Below, piece after piece: positions 18,000 to 27,013 of a stretch of 64,000 bases of DNA; positions within the stretch are counted from its first letter, which is position 1; each line of letters starts with the position of its first letter. Position numbers and translations under genes: made by a program. The stretch is from JAXDMU01 sp963762435 (GTDB lineage Bacteria > Pseudomonadota > Alphaproteobacteria > ATCC43930 > CGMCC-115725), in the NCBI GenBank assembly GCA_963762435.1, contig CAVXLN010000015.1, positions 310,001 through 374,000 on the forward strand, written 5' to 3'. The notes beneath the pieces were generated by a model that searched no databases, was not told the origin of the DNA, and worked only from the letters and a program-made list of their open reading frames with translations.

Positions 18000-18866
18000 T
18001 TATTCGAAGAAGGTGACCCGCAGCGATGGAGGCAGGATGCTGTTCAGCATCACCTCCAGCCGGCGCGGGCTTTCATGGCCGGCGATCGAGACCGCGGCCA
18101 TGATGGTGAGATTGGCGACGAGCGCCTCGGCGTGATTGTTGCGGTCGAGCTTGGCCGCCAGCGGCAGCAGCACGACATTGGCCAGCACCGCGCCATAGAG
18201 GGTGGCGAGGATGGCAACCGCCATGGCCGGCCCGATGGTGGCCGGATTATTGAGGTTCGACAGCATCTGGACCAATCCCACCAGCGTGCCGATGAGGCCC
18301 ATGGCCGGCGCCACCTCGCCGCCGCGGCGGAGGATGTCGGCCGCCGCCTTGTGGCGGGCGACTGTCGCCTGCAGCTCGAGGCGCAGCGTGCGCTCGATTT
18401 CCACGGGCGGGGTATTGTCGACGACGAGGGCGGCGGCCTTCATCAGGAACCGGTCGTCCTTCAGGCCCGGCAAGGCATTCTCGAGCGAGAAGAGGCCGGT
18501 CTTGCGGGCGGCATCGGCAAGGGCCAGGAGACGCGTGGCCACGGCATTGGCCCGCGGCACGCCGCGCACCAGCGTGGTGGCGAGCACTTGCGGCAGATGC
18601 CGGACGGCCTCCAAGGAAAAGCTGATCATGGTGACGGCGGCCGTGCCGCCTAACACCATGAGGGCCGCCGGCAGGTCGATATAGGCGGGGATGGTGCCGC
18701 CGATCGCCATCGCCGCGAGGATGAGCAGGAAGGCCGCACCCAGGCCGAGCCAGGTGGCGCCGTCGCGCCGGCGCACCGGCTCCAAGGGCTCACCCGGATG
18801 GAGCACATCCTCCGGCGAGATCCGGAAACCGGTCGGCGCCTCATCCTCGATGTCGCTCATGGCCAT
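18000..18866 (-). CDS. MotA/ExbB-type proton-channel family protein
   Basis: A protein of about 288 residues with four predicted membrane segments and the MotA/TolQ/ExbB proton-channel domain (GGEVAPAMGLIGTLVGLVQML at about 200, then AILATLYGAVLANVVLLPLA). These motifs are the TM3-TM4 hairpin that lines the ion path. In this operon it is the likely stator A subunit for a MotB partner at 50788. I start at ATG 18866, which has AGGA at good distance; GTG at 18887 is the alternative. Confidence 0.85.
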   Translation of the reverse strand: MAMSDIEDEAPTGFRISPEDVLHPGEPLEPVRRRDGATWLGLGAAFLLILAAMAIGGTIPAYIDLPAALMVLGGTAAVTMISFSLEAVRHLPQVLATTLVRGVPRANAVATRLLALADAARKTGLFSLENALPGLKDDRFLMKAAALVVDNTPPVEIERTLRLELQATVARHKAAADILRRGGEVAPAMGLIGTLVGLVQMLSNLNNPATIGPAMAVAILATLYGAVLANVVLLPLAAKLDRNNHAEALVANLTIMAAVSIAGHESPRRLEVMLNSILPPSLRVTFFE

Positions 18867-18894
18867 GATCGGGTCCTGCTCTGCCACTTGTCCG

Positions 18895-19221
18895 TCAGGA
18901 CCGCTCGGCCTTGACGATTTCCGTCATGGTGACGCCCAGCCGGTCATCGACCACGACGACCTCGCCGCGGGCGACAAGCCGGTTGTTGACATAGATGTCG
19001 ATCGCCTCGCCGACCTTGCGGTCGAGCTCGACCACGGCACCGCGGCCGAGCTTCAGAAGCTGGCTCACCTGCATGGTCGCCTTGCCGAGCACGGCCGAGA
19101 CCTGCACCGGGATCTCGTAGACGGCTTCCAGCTCCTTGGCATTCTGCGGCGCCTTGAGCTCGGTCATGCCCTTGCCGTCGGCTTCCAGCTCCGCCAGTTG
19201 GAGCATGTCATTGTCTGTCAT
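18895..19221 (-). CDS. fliN: Flagellar motor switch protein FliN
   Basis: A 108-residue C-ring protein with the SpoA domain: IPVQVSAVLGKATMQVSQLL, then GAVVELDRKVGEAIDIYVNN and LVARGEVVVVDDRLGVTMTEI. FliN works with FliM and FliG to set rotation direction. The start ATG overlaps the end of fliH by 4 nt. The longer open frame upstream is a shadow of fliH. Confidence 0.96.
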   Translation of the reverse strand: MTDNDMLQLAELEADGKGMTELKAPQNAKELEAVYEIPVQVSAVLGKATMQVSQLLKLGRGAVVELDRKVGEAIDIYVNNRLVARGEVVVVDDRLGVTMTEIVKAERS

Positions 19222-19952
19222 TGTGCGGCCTCCTTGAGGGCATTGTGCGTGGCGGTACGTCCCTTGGCGTGGCGACGGTCGAAATCGGCGAGACCGCGGG
19301 CGACAGCGGCCTCGATCGTGTCCATGACGCGGCGCGGGCTGCGCTCGACGCCGCCCTCCGCCCACTCGATGCGGCAATCCATCTCGTCGAGGCGCGGATC
19401 CTCGATGATGATCAGCTTGCCGTCGAAACCGGCCTGGCCGGCCGTGTTGCGGACGAGCTTCTCGAGCTGGTCGCGCATGTCGGGGGCGGTCCGCACCAGG
19501 ATGCGCGGCTCCTCGAGCGCATGCTCGAAGGCCTGGGTCAGCATGGTCTGGATCTCGGCGGTGCCGCCGCGCGACAGGAAGGCCGGGAACAGTTTCTTGA
19601 GGGCGGCCAGCGTCATCTCGGCGGCCTGGCGCTCGACCAGTGCCATCGCCTCGATCTGATGCTCGGCCAGCTCCTTGAACTGATAGGCCAGGCGATCGGC
19701 GGTCTCGGCGAGGCGCCGCTCGACCCGGCTCATGGCCTCGATCTCGCCTTCCTGCTTGCCGTTGGCGAGGCCGCGCGCGAAGGCGTCGTCGAGCTCGGCC
19801 TGCGAGAAGGTGGGCTCGGGCGGGGGCGGCGGCTCGACGGGCTCGGGCTCGACGATCGGCTCGGGCTCCGCCTCGGGCGGCGGGGCCGAAGCGGCCGCGA
19901 GATGCGGCGCGTCGAAGGAAAGCTCGAATTCGTAGCGGCGGACGAGGGGCAT
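19218..19952 (-). CDS. fliH: Flagellar assembly protein FliH-like
   Basis: A 244-residue protein with a proline/glutamate-rich N-terminal linker (about 25-60), a long charged helical middle (about 60-140) and a C-terminal FliH/YscL-like domain. It lies between fliG and fliN, where FliH, the regulator of the export ATPase FliI, is expected. FliH proteins are poorly conserved, so the call relies on position and helical pattern. fliI is not in this window. Confidence 0.8.
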   Translation of the reverse strand: MPLVRRYEFELSFDAPHLAAASAPPPEAEPEPIVEPEPVEPPPPPEPTFSQAELDDAFARGLANGKQEGEIEAMSRVERRLAETADRLAYQFKELAEHQIEAMALVERQAAEMTLAALKKLFPAFLSRGGTAEIQTMLTQAFEHALEEPRILVRTAPDMRDQLEKLVRNTAGQAGFDGKLIIIEDPRLDEMDCRIEWAEGGVERSPRRVMDTIEAAVARGLADFDRRHAKGRTATHNALKEAAQ

Positions 19953-19966
19953 GGTTCAGGCTTTCC

Positions 19967-20983
19967 TCAATAGACCAGCTCGTCGTCTTCCTTGCTGTCC
20001 GCCATGACGATCTCGCCGCGGGTCGCGAGATCCTTGGCCAGCTGGACCATGTAGGTCTGCGCCTCGTCGACCTCGCGCAGGCGCACCGGGCCCATCGCCT
20101 GCATCTCCTCGCGCAGGATCTTGCCGGCACGCTCGGACATGTTGGAGAAGAAGAGGTCGCGCAAGCCCTCGGACGCACCCTTGAGGGCGATCGGCACCTT
20201 GGCCTTGTCGGCATTGCGGAGCACGGTTTGCACCGCCATCGGATCGAGCTTCGACAGGTCCTCGAAGGTGAACATGAGGCTCTTGATGCGCTCGGCCGAG
20301 TTGCGGTTGCGCTCCTCGAGCGCGCTGATGAAGCGCGTCTCGGTGTTGCGGTCGAGATTGTTGAAGATCTCGGCGATCATCTCATGCGCATCGCGCCGGT
20401 TGGTGCGGGCGAGGTTCGACATGAACTCGGTCCTGAGCGTGCGCTCGACATCGTCGAGCACGTCCTTGTTGACCGCCTCCATGCGCAGCATGCGCATGAC
20501 GACTTCCATGGCGAAGCCTTCGGGCAGCTGCGACAGCACCCGTGCGGCATGCTCCGCCTTGATCTTGGACAAGACCACGGCCACGGTCTGCGGGTATTCG
20601 TTCTTGAGATAGTTCGCCAGCACCGTCTCGTTCACATTGGCGAGCTTGTCCCACATGGTGCGGCCGGCGGGGCCGCGGATCTCTTCCATGATGGTCGAGA
20701 CCTTGTCGCGCGACAGCACCTTGGCGAGCAGCCGTTCGGTGCTTTCATAGCTGCCGACGAGCGAGCCGGTGGACGAGATCTGCTCCGAGAAATCGACGAA
20801 GAGCCGCTCGACCATGGTCGAGCTGATCGTGCCGAGGTTCGACATGCTCTGGGAGACCTCCTTGATCTCCTCGTCATCCATCAGGGCGAAGAGGCGGGCG
20901 GCGTGCTCCTCGCCGATGGCCAGCATCAGCATCGCGGCCTTCTCGGGCCCGGACAGGGTACGGAAATCCTCGCGGACGCGCAT
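19967..20983 (-). CDS. fliG: Flagellar motor switch protein FliG
   Basis: A 338-residue rotor protein. The N-terminal FliF-binding domain, the middle domain with EYPQTVAVVLSKIKAEHAARVL (contains the EHPQ-like motif as EYPQ), and the C-terminal domain with FTFEDLSKLDPMAVQTVLRNAD and the charged torque helix are all recognisable. It couples stator ion flow to rotation. Gene order fliF-fliG-fliH-fliN is conserved. Confidence 0.97.
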   Translation of the reverse strand: MRVREDFRTLSGPEKAAMLMLAIGEEHAARLFALMDDEEIKEVSQSMSNLGTISSTMVERLFVDFSEQISSTGSLVGSYESTERLLAKVLSRDKVSTIMEEIRGPAGRTMWDKLANVNETVLANYLKNEYPQTVAVVLSKIKAEHAARVLSQLPEGFAMEVVMRMLRMEAVNKDVLDDVERTLRTEFMSNLARTNRRDAHEMIAEIFNNLDRNTETRFISALEERNRNSAERIKSLMFTFEDLSKLDPMAVQTVLRNADKAKVPIALKGASEGLRDLFFSNMSERAGKILREEMQAMGPVRLREVDEAQTYMVQLAKDLATRGEIVMADSKEDDELVY

Positions 20984-21034
20984 TTCAGCCTTGCTCCCTG
21001 AGTTTCACTCGACGGGTCAGTTTCACTGGGCAGG

Positions 21035-22729
21035 TCACGATGTCTGGTACATCCAGCTGCGGATGATCGCGACCGCCTCTTCCGGATGCTTCTCGACGAT
21101 TTCGCCGATCTTCTTCATGGAGGAGGCGCGGACGCGGCCTTCGACCATGCTGATATCGATCATGCTTTCGTCTTCCTCCTGGGCCACGAGCGATGTGCCG
21201 GGCGCACCGGACATGCCGCCCGGGGCTGGAAGCGCCCCCACGCCGCCGGGACCGGGCAGCATGCCGGCGCCCAGGGCCGCCTGCTCGGCCAGCATGCGCT
21301 GGCTGGCGAGGGCCGTTTCGCGGGCGGTCTCAAGCGCTCTCGTGACCAGGGGGCGGATGACCAGCAGGATGACCAGGATCGCCACCACGCCCAGCACCAG
21401 CGTCTCGGTGGCCCGGAACAGATCCTGCTTGTTGAGGCCGAACAGGATCGGCGGCGGCTCGCCGGAGGCTTCCTCGGGCTGGGCGAAGCGCATATTCACG
21501 ACCTCGACCCGGTCGCCGCGCTTCTCGTCATAGCCGATCGCGGACTGCACCAGCTTGGTGAGCGACGCCAACTCCTCGGCCGTGCGCGGCTGATAGGCGC
21601 GGTCGCCCTTGTCGTTGATCTCGTAGGTGCCGTCGACCAGGACGGCCACCGTCAGGCGCTTCACCACGCCCGCCTCGCGGGTCTGGTTGGTTATCTTCTT
21701 GCTGATTTCGTAATTGGTCGTTTCCTGGGCATGCTTCTCGTGATTCTTGCCGCCCTGCGAGGCACCGCCCTGGGTCTGCGCCCCCTCGGGCAGGTTGGTC
21801 TGCACTGTGATCGGCGCGTCGCCATTCTCGGCGCTCTCGCTCTCGGTCGATTGGGTCTGGGTCGAGCGCACGACCTGGCCTTCGGGATCGTAGGTCTCGG
21901 AGCTGACCGTGACCTTGTCGAAATCCATGTCGGCATTGAGCTCGACGCGGGCATGGCCGACGCCAAGCGAGCGCTCCAGCATCTCCTCGATCGAGCGCGT
22001 CTCGCGCTGCTCATAGGCGGTGCGCTGCTCCTCGGCCGTGGTGCCGGTGCCGTAGCCGTCATTGGGATCGCCATTGCCGCGGGCCAGGAGATTGCCCGAT
22101 TGGTCGACGATCGAGATCTTGTTGGGCTTGAGGCCGGGAACGGCCGAGGCGACTAGGTTCTGGATCGCCAGGATCTGCTGCTTGCCGAGCCCGCCATTGC
22201 CGCGGATCTTGAGCACGATCGAGGCCGAGGGCTCCTGCTTGTCGCGCGAGAACAGCTCGCGCTTCGGCAGCACCAGATGGACGCGCGAGCTTTCGACCGT
22301 GTTGATCGAGTCGATGGTGCGCGAGAGCTCGCCTTCCAAGGCGCGCATCTCGTTGACCCCCTGCTGGAAGGTCGTGGTGCCCAGCGTGTCGGCTTTGTCG
22401 AAGAGCTCGTAGCCGATCGAGCCGCCATGCGGGATGCCGGTCTCGGCCATGGTGAGGCGCAGGCGGGCGACCTGGTCGCTCGGCACCATGATGGTGCTGC
22501 CGTCGCCTTTGAGTTCGTAGGGGATGTTGAGCGTGTCGAGCTTCTGGACGACTTGCGCGCTGTCCTTCAGGTCCAGATCGGCATAGAGCAGACCAAAGGA
22601 AGGGCTGGTCAGGCGGGTCGCGATGAAGACGAAAAATCCGATCAGCAGCACCAGGACCGCGCCGATCGCAGCAAGACGAGCGGTGCCGAGCTTAAGCAAA
22701 GTCTGAACGAAGCCGCCCAATTTTATCAA
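21035..22729 (-). CDS. fliF: Flagellar MS-ring protein FliF
   Basis: A 564-residue ring protein. A first membrane helix (about 15-35) is followed by the ring-building YscJ/FliF domain (SPSFGLLYADLDLKDSAQVV onward), a disordered stretch, a second membrane helix (about 450-470) and a cytoplasmic FliG-binding tail. No ATG is available at the 5' end: the first codon is TTG at 22729 with AAAGGG right before it; a second TTG at 22720 is better spaced from that site. First gene of a ten-gene operon; its control region holds a CtrA-like box and two FlbD-type palindromes. Confidence 0.96.
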   Translation of the reverse strand: MIKLGGFVQTLLKLGTARLAAIGAVLVLLIGFFVFIATRLTSPSFGLLYADLDLKDSAQVVQKLDTLNIPYELKGDGSTIMVPSDQVARLRLTMAETGIPHGGSIGYELFDKADTLGTTTFQQGVNEMRALEGELSRTIDSINTVESSRVHLVLPKRELFSRDKQEPSASIVLKIRGNGGLGKQQILAIQNLVASAVPGLKPNKISIVDQSGNLLARGNGDPNDGYGTGTTAEEQRTAYEQRETRSIEEMLERSLGVGHARVELNADMDFDKVTVSSETYDPEGQVVRSTQTQSTESESAENGDAPITVQTNLPEGAQTQGGASQGGKNHEKHAQETTNYEISKKITNQTREAGVVKRLTVAVLVDGTYEINDKGDRAYQPRTAEELASLTKLVQSAIGYDEKRGDRVEVVNMRFAQPEEASGEPPPILFGLNKQDLFRATETLVLGVVAILVILLVIRPLVTRALETARETALASQRMLAEQAALGAGMLPGPGGVGALPAPGGMSGAPGTSLVAQEEDESMIDISMVEGRVRASSMKKIGEIVEKHPEEAVAIIRSWMYQTS

Positions 22730-22811
22730 TCCCTTTGGGTAGGCCGGCGGAGTTTTCCGACACGACCGATCCGAAAGTTCTTCGGATTTGGGATAATTAA
22801 GCGAGGCTCCG

Positions 22812-22826
22812 TAAACGCTGAGTTAA
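22812..22826 (-). promoter_or_regulatory. CtrA-like box upstream of fliF
   Basis: Read toward fliF the site is TTAA-CTCAGCG-TTTA, one mismatch from the CtrA consensus TTAA-N7-TTAA. It lies about 85-100 bp before the fliF start. AT-rich TTAATT at 22795-22800 could serve as the -10 region. In Caulobacter fliF is a CtrA target. Confidence 0.55.
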
Positions 22827-22831
22827 TCGCC

Positions 22832-22866
22832 GGCAAAACTTGCCTAGAGGGCGGCAAAATCTGCCG
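22832..22866. promoter_or_regulatory. Tandem FlbD-type palindromes upstream of fliF
   Basis: Two palindromes, GGCAA-AAC-TTGCC (22832-22844) and CGGCA-AAATC-TGCCG (22852-22866), have centres 21 bp apart, two helical turns. The same element occurs at the other two flagellar control regions of the window. They resemble the Caulobacter ftr elements bound by FlbD; at fliF FlbD acts as a repressor there. Confidence 0.65.
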
Positions 22867-22948
22867 GGCTGGCGGAAAGCGTGAGGCAGGGAAAGGTGTT
22901 CCGCGCCGAAGCTGCGACCGGGCGGGTGGAGCGCCGAAGCGGAACCGA

Positions 22949-23344
22949 TCACTCGGGTTTGGCGGGGGGGCGGTAATCCTGCAGGCGGGTCGCGCGCAGC
23001 CCGGCCATGCCGTGGCTCTCGATCAGCCGCTGCCAGGAGAGGAATTCCTCGATCGACAGCTTGTAGCGGCGGCAGGCTTCCTCGAGGCTGATCAGCCCGT
23101 GACGCACGCCGGCCACGACCTCGGCCTTGCGGCGGATGACCCAGCGCTTGGTGTTGGGCGGCGGCAGGTCGGCGAGGGTCAGGCCGGGATGGCCGAACTG
23201 GCCGGGGGCGAAATTGTCCGGTGCCGTTTCGGGTTTGCCTGAATGCTGGGTGCTCGTCTGCCGGCTTTGGGCCGCGAGCGCCTGCTCGCGCACCGGAAAC
23301 CGGGCGCGTCCATGGCGTGAATTCTTCTCGGGCTCATCCCTCAT
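22949..23344 (-). CDS. sciP: CtrA inhibitor SciP (DUF1153)
   Basis: A 131-residue protein whose C-terminal two thirds match the SciP/DUF1153 family: LPPPNTKRWVIRRKAEVVAG, then GLISLEEACRRYKLSIEEFL and MAGLRATRLQDYR. In Caulobacter SciP blocks CtrA from recruiting RNA polymerase at its targets. The first about 50 residues are low-complexity and unlike the family; a GTG at codon 19 is a possible later start. It lies between the fliF control region and a CtrA-like box of its own. Confidence 0.9.
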   Translation of the reverse strand: MRDEPEKNSRHGRARFPVREQALAAQSRQTSTQHSGKPETAPDNFAPGQFGHPGLTLADLPPPNTKRWVIRRKAEVVAGVRHGLISLEEACRRYKLSIEEFLSWQRLIESHGMAGLRATRLQDYRPPAKPE

Positions 23345-23369
23345 GAGCCTGATTTATCGTTGAGTCCGC

Positions 23370-23384
23370 TTAAGAAAGCGCTAA
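23370..23384 (-). promoter_or_regulatory. CtrA-like box upstream of sciP
   Basis: Read toward sciP the site is TTAG-CGCTTTC-TTAA, one mismatch from TTAA-N7-TTAA. It sits only 26 bp before the annotated ATG, which suggests that transcription starts inside the annotated 5' end and translation starts later, or that the site represses. Confidence 0.5.
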
Positions 23385-23518
23385 AACCGCAACGTAGCTG
23401 TAATACCGCGACTCGCACCGCCGATCAGCAGACCCGATTAGGACACAGCTATCTCCTGTAGAGCGTTCGGATATTATCTGCTATCTGCAGTTTTATATGC
23501 GGACTGTGAGAGCGAAGC

Positions 23519-24422
23519 ATGTTGGAACGAACGGGCAGGCTCGGGGCGCTTGTCGCCGCATTCGTCCTCTTTGCGATCGCTGCTGGTTCTGCGCAGGCCG
23601 AGAGCTGCCAGTTGCGCAAGCTGGCCGATCTGTCCGTAATCGAAGTCGATCGGCAGCTGATCTTTGATGCTGTAGTCGGAAATCAGAGCGTGAAGGCCGC
23701 GTTCCTCGACGACCAAGGACCCTTTGCGCTTATCACCGACGAAGCTGCCAACCGCCTCGGCCTGCTGCGCAGGCCGCTCGACGACAGAGACAATCCTTAT
23801 GCCGGTTGGCTGGGACGCGCGGTGCTGGACAAGCTGCTGATCGGCAAGCTCGCGGTCGAGAGTTCTCAATCCGCAGATCACCGCGACTGCGCTGCCCGGT
23901 GGTGTTGACCTCGCTCTCGGCCCGAAATCACTCGACAATGTGGATATGGAAATCGATCTTAGCCGCGAAAGCGTGCGGCTGTTCGCCTCCGATCATTGTC
24001 CGGGCAAGGTGGTTTACTGGTCGGATGGGTGGTTCGAAGTGCCCTTCGGGCTCGGTCAGATGCAGCAACCCGTGATCAGCGCTGAAGTCAACGGCCACCA
24101 GATTGCCGCTGCGATCAATCTCACGCTCCCAGAGACCGCGCTCACGCCATACGGGGCCTGGTCCAACGAGGTGCCGGATCGAGCGCCAGATCAGAGATAT
24201 GCGGTGAAGAGCTTGGAGTTCGGCGGCATAAAGCTCAGCAATCTCAACCTCAATGAGCTGTACATCAATTTGCAGAGCGGCTCCTGGGAGAAGGCAAGCC
24301 GCGCTCCGGCAAAAGTTGTGGGCCTGCAGGATCTGGCTATCGGCCGCGACCTGCTCCGCCGGCTCCGGCTCTATATCTCGCGCCAGGATTCCAAGATCTA
24401 CTTCACCCTGGCGGGCGGCTGA
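23519..24422 (+). pseudogene. Frameshifted exported retropepsin-like (aspartyl-protease-fold) protein
   Basis: Two frames read as one protein. 23519-about 23865 gives a signal peptide (MLERTGRLGALVAAFVLFAIAAG...) and a segment like the first half of a retropepsin domain (VKAAFLDDQGPFALITDEAANRLGL), where the usual D-T/S-G is D-D-Q-G. Shifting one frame near 23861-23870 continues as NPQITATALPGGVDLALGPK and on through the open frame to 24422. The shift is either a real inactivating mutation or a sequencing error. Without it the protein would have about 300 residues. Confidence 0.6.
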
Positions 24423-24436
24423 TTGCCCGCACGCGA

Positions 24437-25102
24437 TCACGTCACCTGCTGCACCGAGCTCGCCGGAACCACGATATTGCCGATATGGAGATTGACGACA
24501 CCGTTGGTGCTGTCGACGCCGGTCACGACGCCCGAAGTCGAGAGCGTGGTGGCGACGGCGGTGCCGGTGCTGTCGACCGCCGTGACCGTGAAGGTATATT
24601 GGCCGGCCGGGAGTGTCGCGAAACCGGTGCCGGAGCCGTCGAAGCTGTCGCTGTGGGCGCCGGCCGAGGTATCGCCCGGGATCTGGGCGACGTTCTGGCC
24701 CGAGGAATTCAGGATGTTGATCGTACTGGTCGCGGCCGCACCGGCGAGCGTGTAGTTGAGCGTCGCCGGATCCGTACCGTCGAGCGTAAAGCTGCCGCTG
24801 TTGGTCTGGACCGTCTTGCCGATATAGCCCAGCGAGTTGCCAACTGCGGAGCTCTGCTGACCGGTGATCAGCGACTGCAGGTCGGTATTGGTGTTGAGCG
24901 TCTGCTCGAGCTGGGAGAATTGCACCAGCTGGCTGGTGAATTGGTTGGTGTCGAGCGGCGAGGTCGGGTCCTGGTTCTGAAGCTCGGTCGTGAGCAGCGT
25001 CAGGAACGTGTTGAACTGCGAGCTGACGCTGCCCTGTGTTGGATTGAGCAGGCTGCCGCTGCTGGAGCCGGAGCTGGTCGATGAATTGGGCAGGATCGAC
25101 AT
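24437..25102 (-). CDS. flgD: Flagellar hook-cap scaffold FlgD
   Basis: A 221-residue protein with the FlgD N-terminal signature (FLTLLTTELQNQDPTSPLDT and TSQLVQFSQLEQTLN) and a C-terminal Fn3/tudor-like part (LPAGQYTFTVTAVDS). It caps the growing hook. It is the last gene of the flgI-flgJ-flgN-like-fliK-flgD operon, 9 nt after fliK. Confidence 0.95.
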   Translation of the reverse strand: MSILPNSSTSSGSSSGSLLNPTQGSVSSQFNTFLTLLTTELQNQDPTSPLDTNQFTSQLVQFSQLEQTLNTNTDLQSLITGQQSSAVGNSLGYIGKTVQTNSGSFTLDGTDPATLNYTLAGAAATSTINILNSSGQNVAQIPGDTSAGAHSDSFDGSGTGFATLPAGQYTFTVTAVDSTGTAVATTLSTSGVVTGVDSTNGVVNLHIGNIVVPASSVQQVT

Positions 25103-25111
25103 GACGTGTCC

Positions 25112-27013
25112 TCAGGCGTGGATATCGTAAAGGCGGTTGGTGCCGGTTGTGCGATAGACGGGGGTAGCGCTGCCGTCGGCATCGGCCAGGCTGCCGCCGC
25201 CGGTGCCGCCGCCCTGGCCGCGGCCGGAGGAGCCGCGCTGGTCGAAGGAATCGGCCGAGCCCTGGTTCGAGTTGCGCAGGCTGAAGCTGAGCGATCCGGC
25301 ATCGGTGCTCACGCCCGCCTCATTGAGCGATTTGACGAGATGGTTCGCGTCCTGGCGTAGGAGCGCCAGCGTCTCCGGCCGATCCGCGACGAAGGTCGCG
25401 GTGGCATGGCCCTTGTCGTCGACCTCGAGCTTGACATCGACGGCGCCGAGCCGTTCCGGATTGAGCTGCATGGTGAAGCTTTGCAGCCCCTCGCCGGCGG
25501 CGTTGCGCGCGATCTGCAGCCCGACCTGGGCCGCCGGGAACATCAGCGGCATCGACGTCGAGCCCTGGGCGGCGCTTTGCTGGGCGGCGGACGGGTTGGC
25601 GGCAGTGCTGGTGGCAGCACTGCTCGAGGTGACGGCGAGGCCGGCCGTGAGTGGCGCCGAGCTGTCGGTGGCGACGGTCGAGGCGGCCGGCAGCGCATCG
25701 GGATCGGTTGCGGCGGCGGCGTTCTTGTGGCCGGTGGGCGCGTCGGTCGTACCGGCGGCCGCGGTGACGGCAGCGAGGATCGGGGCGGCAACCGCTTGCG
25801 GCGCCGGGGCCGGTGCGACGGCGTCGGTGCCGAAGGTCGGCGCACCACTCGGATCGAAGGCGGTGTCGCTGTCGGCATTGGTGTCGGTGTCGTCCTGATC
25901 GGTCTCAGCCTGTTCGAACCGGGCGGCAGTGTGGGCCGGGGCGGCGCTGTTCTGCTCTTGCGCCTGAAGCACGCCGGCGGGTGTCAGCTGCACGCCGGTC
26001 GCGGCCGCGAGGCTGGGCTTCGCCGGGCTGGCGCTCACCTTGCCCGAGCCGGCCGGGGCTGATGCATTGGCCGACTTGCCGGCGGGAGCGGGTGCGGCGG
26101 ATGTGGCGGTGGGTGCGGTCGCCGGCGCATTGCCGGCGGGCAGGCTGGCGAGTGCGGCAGCGAGCGAGGTGCTCGAGCTGCCGGTCGAGGCGGTACTGGC
26201 CGTCGTCGCCGCGGTGGCGCTCGATGCGGGCGCGGTGCCGCTGGCGTCCGTCGTGCCGGTGCCGACCGCGAAAATCGGAACGTCGGCGGCCGGCACGGTG
26301 GCTTCGGTAACGCTGGATGCGTCGGCGGTGCCGTCGGCACTATTGCCGGTCGACGCAGCACCCGTGGCGGAGGTGCCATCGGTCGCGCTGCTCGTCGAGG
26401 AGCCGGCGCTCGTCGTCGTGGCGGCCGGCGCCGGCGCTGGCGTGGGCGTCTGAGCGGCGGCGGCAGAGGCGACGAGGGCCGCGAGCGCCGAGGCGGTGGC
26501 GACGGCGCTGTCATCATCGTCGCTCGAGCTCTCGTCGGCCGGCTTGCTGGCGCTGTCGCCGGTGGAATTCGGTGCGGATTTGGTCCCAGCGGTCGAGGCG
26601 GCCTGAGCCGCCGCCAGCGTCTCCGCTGCCGTTTGGGCAAGAAGATCGGTCTGATCGGCCAATGCCGTGGCGTCGGTTCCAGCCTGGTTGCCGCCTTGCG
26701 CGCCGGTCGTCTGCGGGCCCGTCGTCGATGGCGCCGTATCCGGATCGGCCGCGGTTGAGCTGCTGTTCTGGCTCGCGGGCTGGGCCGTGTTGCCGGCCTG
26801 GCTCGCGGCAGCGCTCGCCTGGGCGGCAGCAGCATTGGCCGACGTCGCCTTGGCGCTCGGCTGCGTGGGCGCTGAGGCAGCGCTGCTGGTCAAGAGGCTG
26901 GCGAAGCTGCCATCGGCGCCATTGCTCTGCCCGTTGCCGCTGCTGCTGCCGGCGGCCGGGCCGTTGCCGCTGCGGATCGGGGTCGCGATGGGAAGATCGA
27001 CGCTAGGCATCAC
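25112..27013 (-). CDS. fliK: Flagellar hook-length control protein FliK
   Basis: A 633-residue protein with a very long Ala/Ser/Thr/Pro-rich disordered ruler region (about 15-470) and the conserved C-terminal switch domain (LQSFTMQLNPERLGAVDVKL and ATATFVADRPETLALLRQ at about 520-570). FliK measures the hook and switches export from hook to filament proteins. The position just before flgD supports the call. Its start overlaps the upstream gene by 4 nt. Confidence 0.93.
   Translation of the reverse strand: MMPSVDLPIATPIRSGNGPAAGSSSGNGQSNGADGSFASLLTSSAASAPTQPSAKATSANAAAAQASAAASQAGNTAQPASQNSSSTAADPDTAPSTTGPQTTGAQGGNQAGTDATALADQTDLLAQTAAETLAAAQAASTAGTKSAPNSTGDSASKPADESSSDDDDSAVATASALAALVASAAAAQTPTPAPAPAATTTSAGSSTSSATDGTSATGAASTGNSADGTADASSVTEATVPAADVPIFAVGTGTTDASGTAPASSATAATTASTASTGSSSTSLAAALASLPAGNAPATAPTATSAAPAPAGKSANASAPAGSGKVSASPAKPSLAAATGVQLTPAGVLQAQEQNSAAPAHTAARFEQAETDQDDTDTNADSDTAFDPSGAPTFGTDAVAPAPAPQAVAAPILAAVTAAAGTTDAPTGHKNAAAATDPDALPAASTVATDSSAPLTAGLAVTSSSAATSTAANPSAAQQSAAQGSTSMPLMFPAAQVGLQIARNAAGEGLQSFTMQLNPERLGAVDVKLEVDDKGHATATFVADRPETLALLRQDANHLVKSLNEAGVSTDAGSLSFSLRNSNQGSADSFDQRGSSGRGQGGGTGGGSLADADGSATPVYRTTGTNRLYDIHA

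Noticed and set aside
18895..20214. 439-codon minus-strand frame
   Set aside because: Only the last 108 codons (fliN) are real; the rest shadows fliH.
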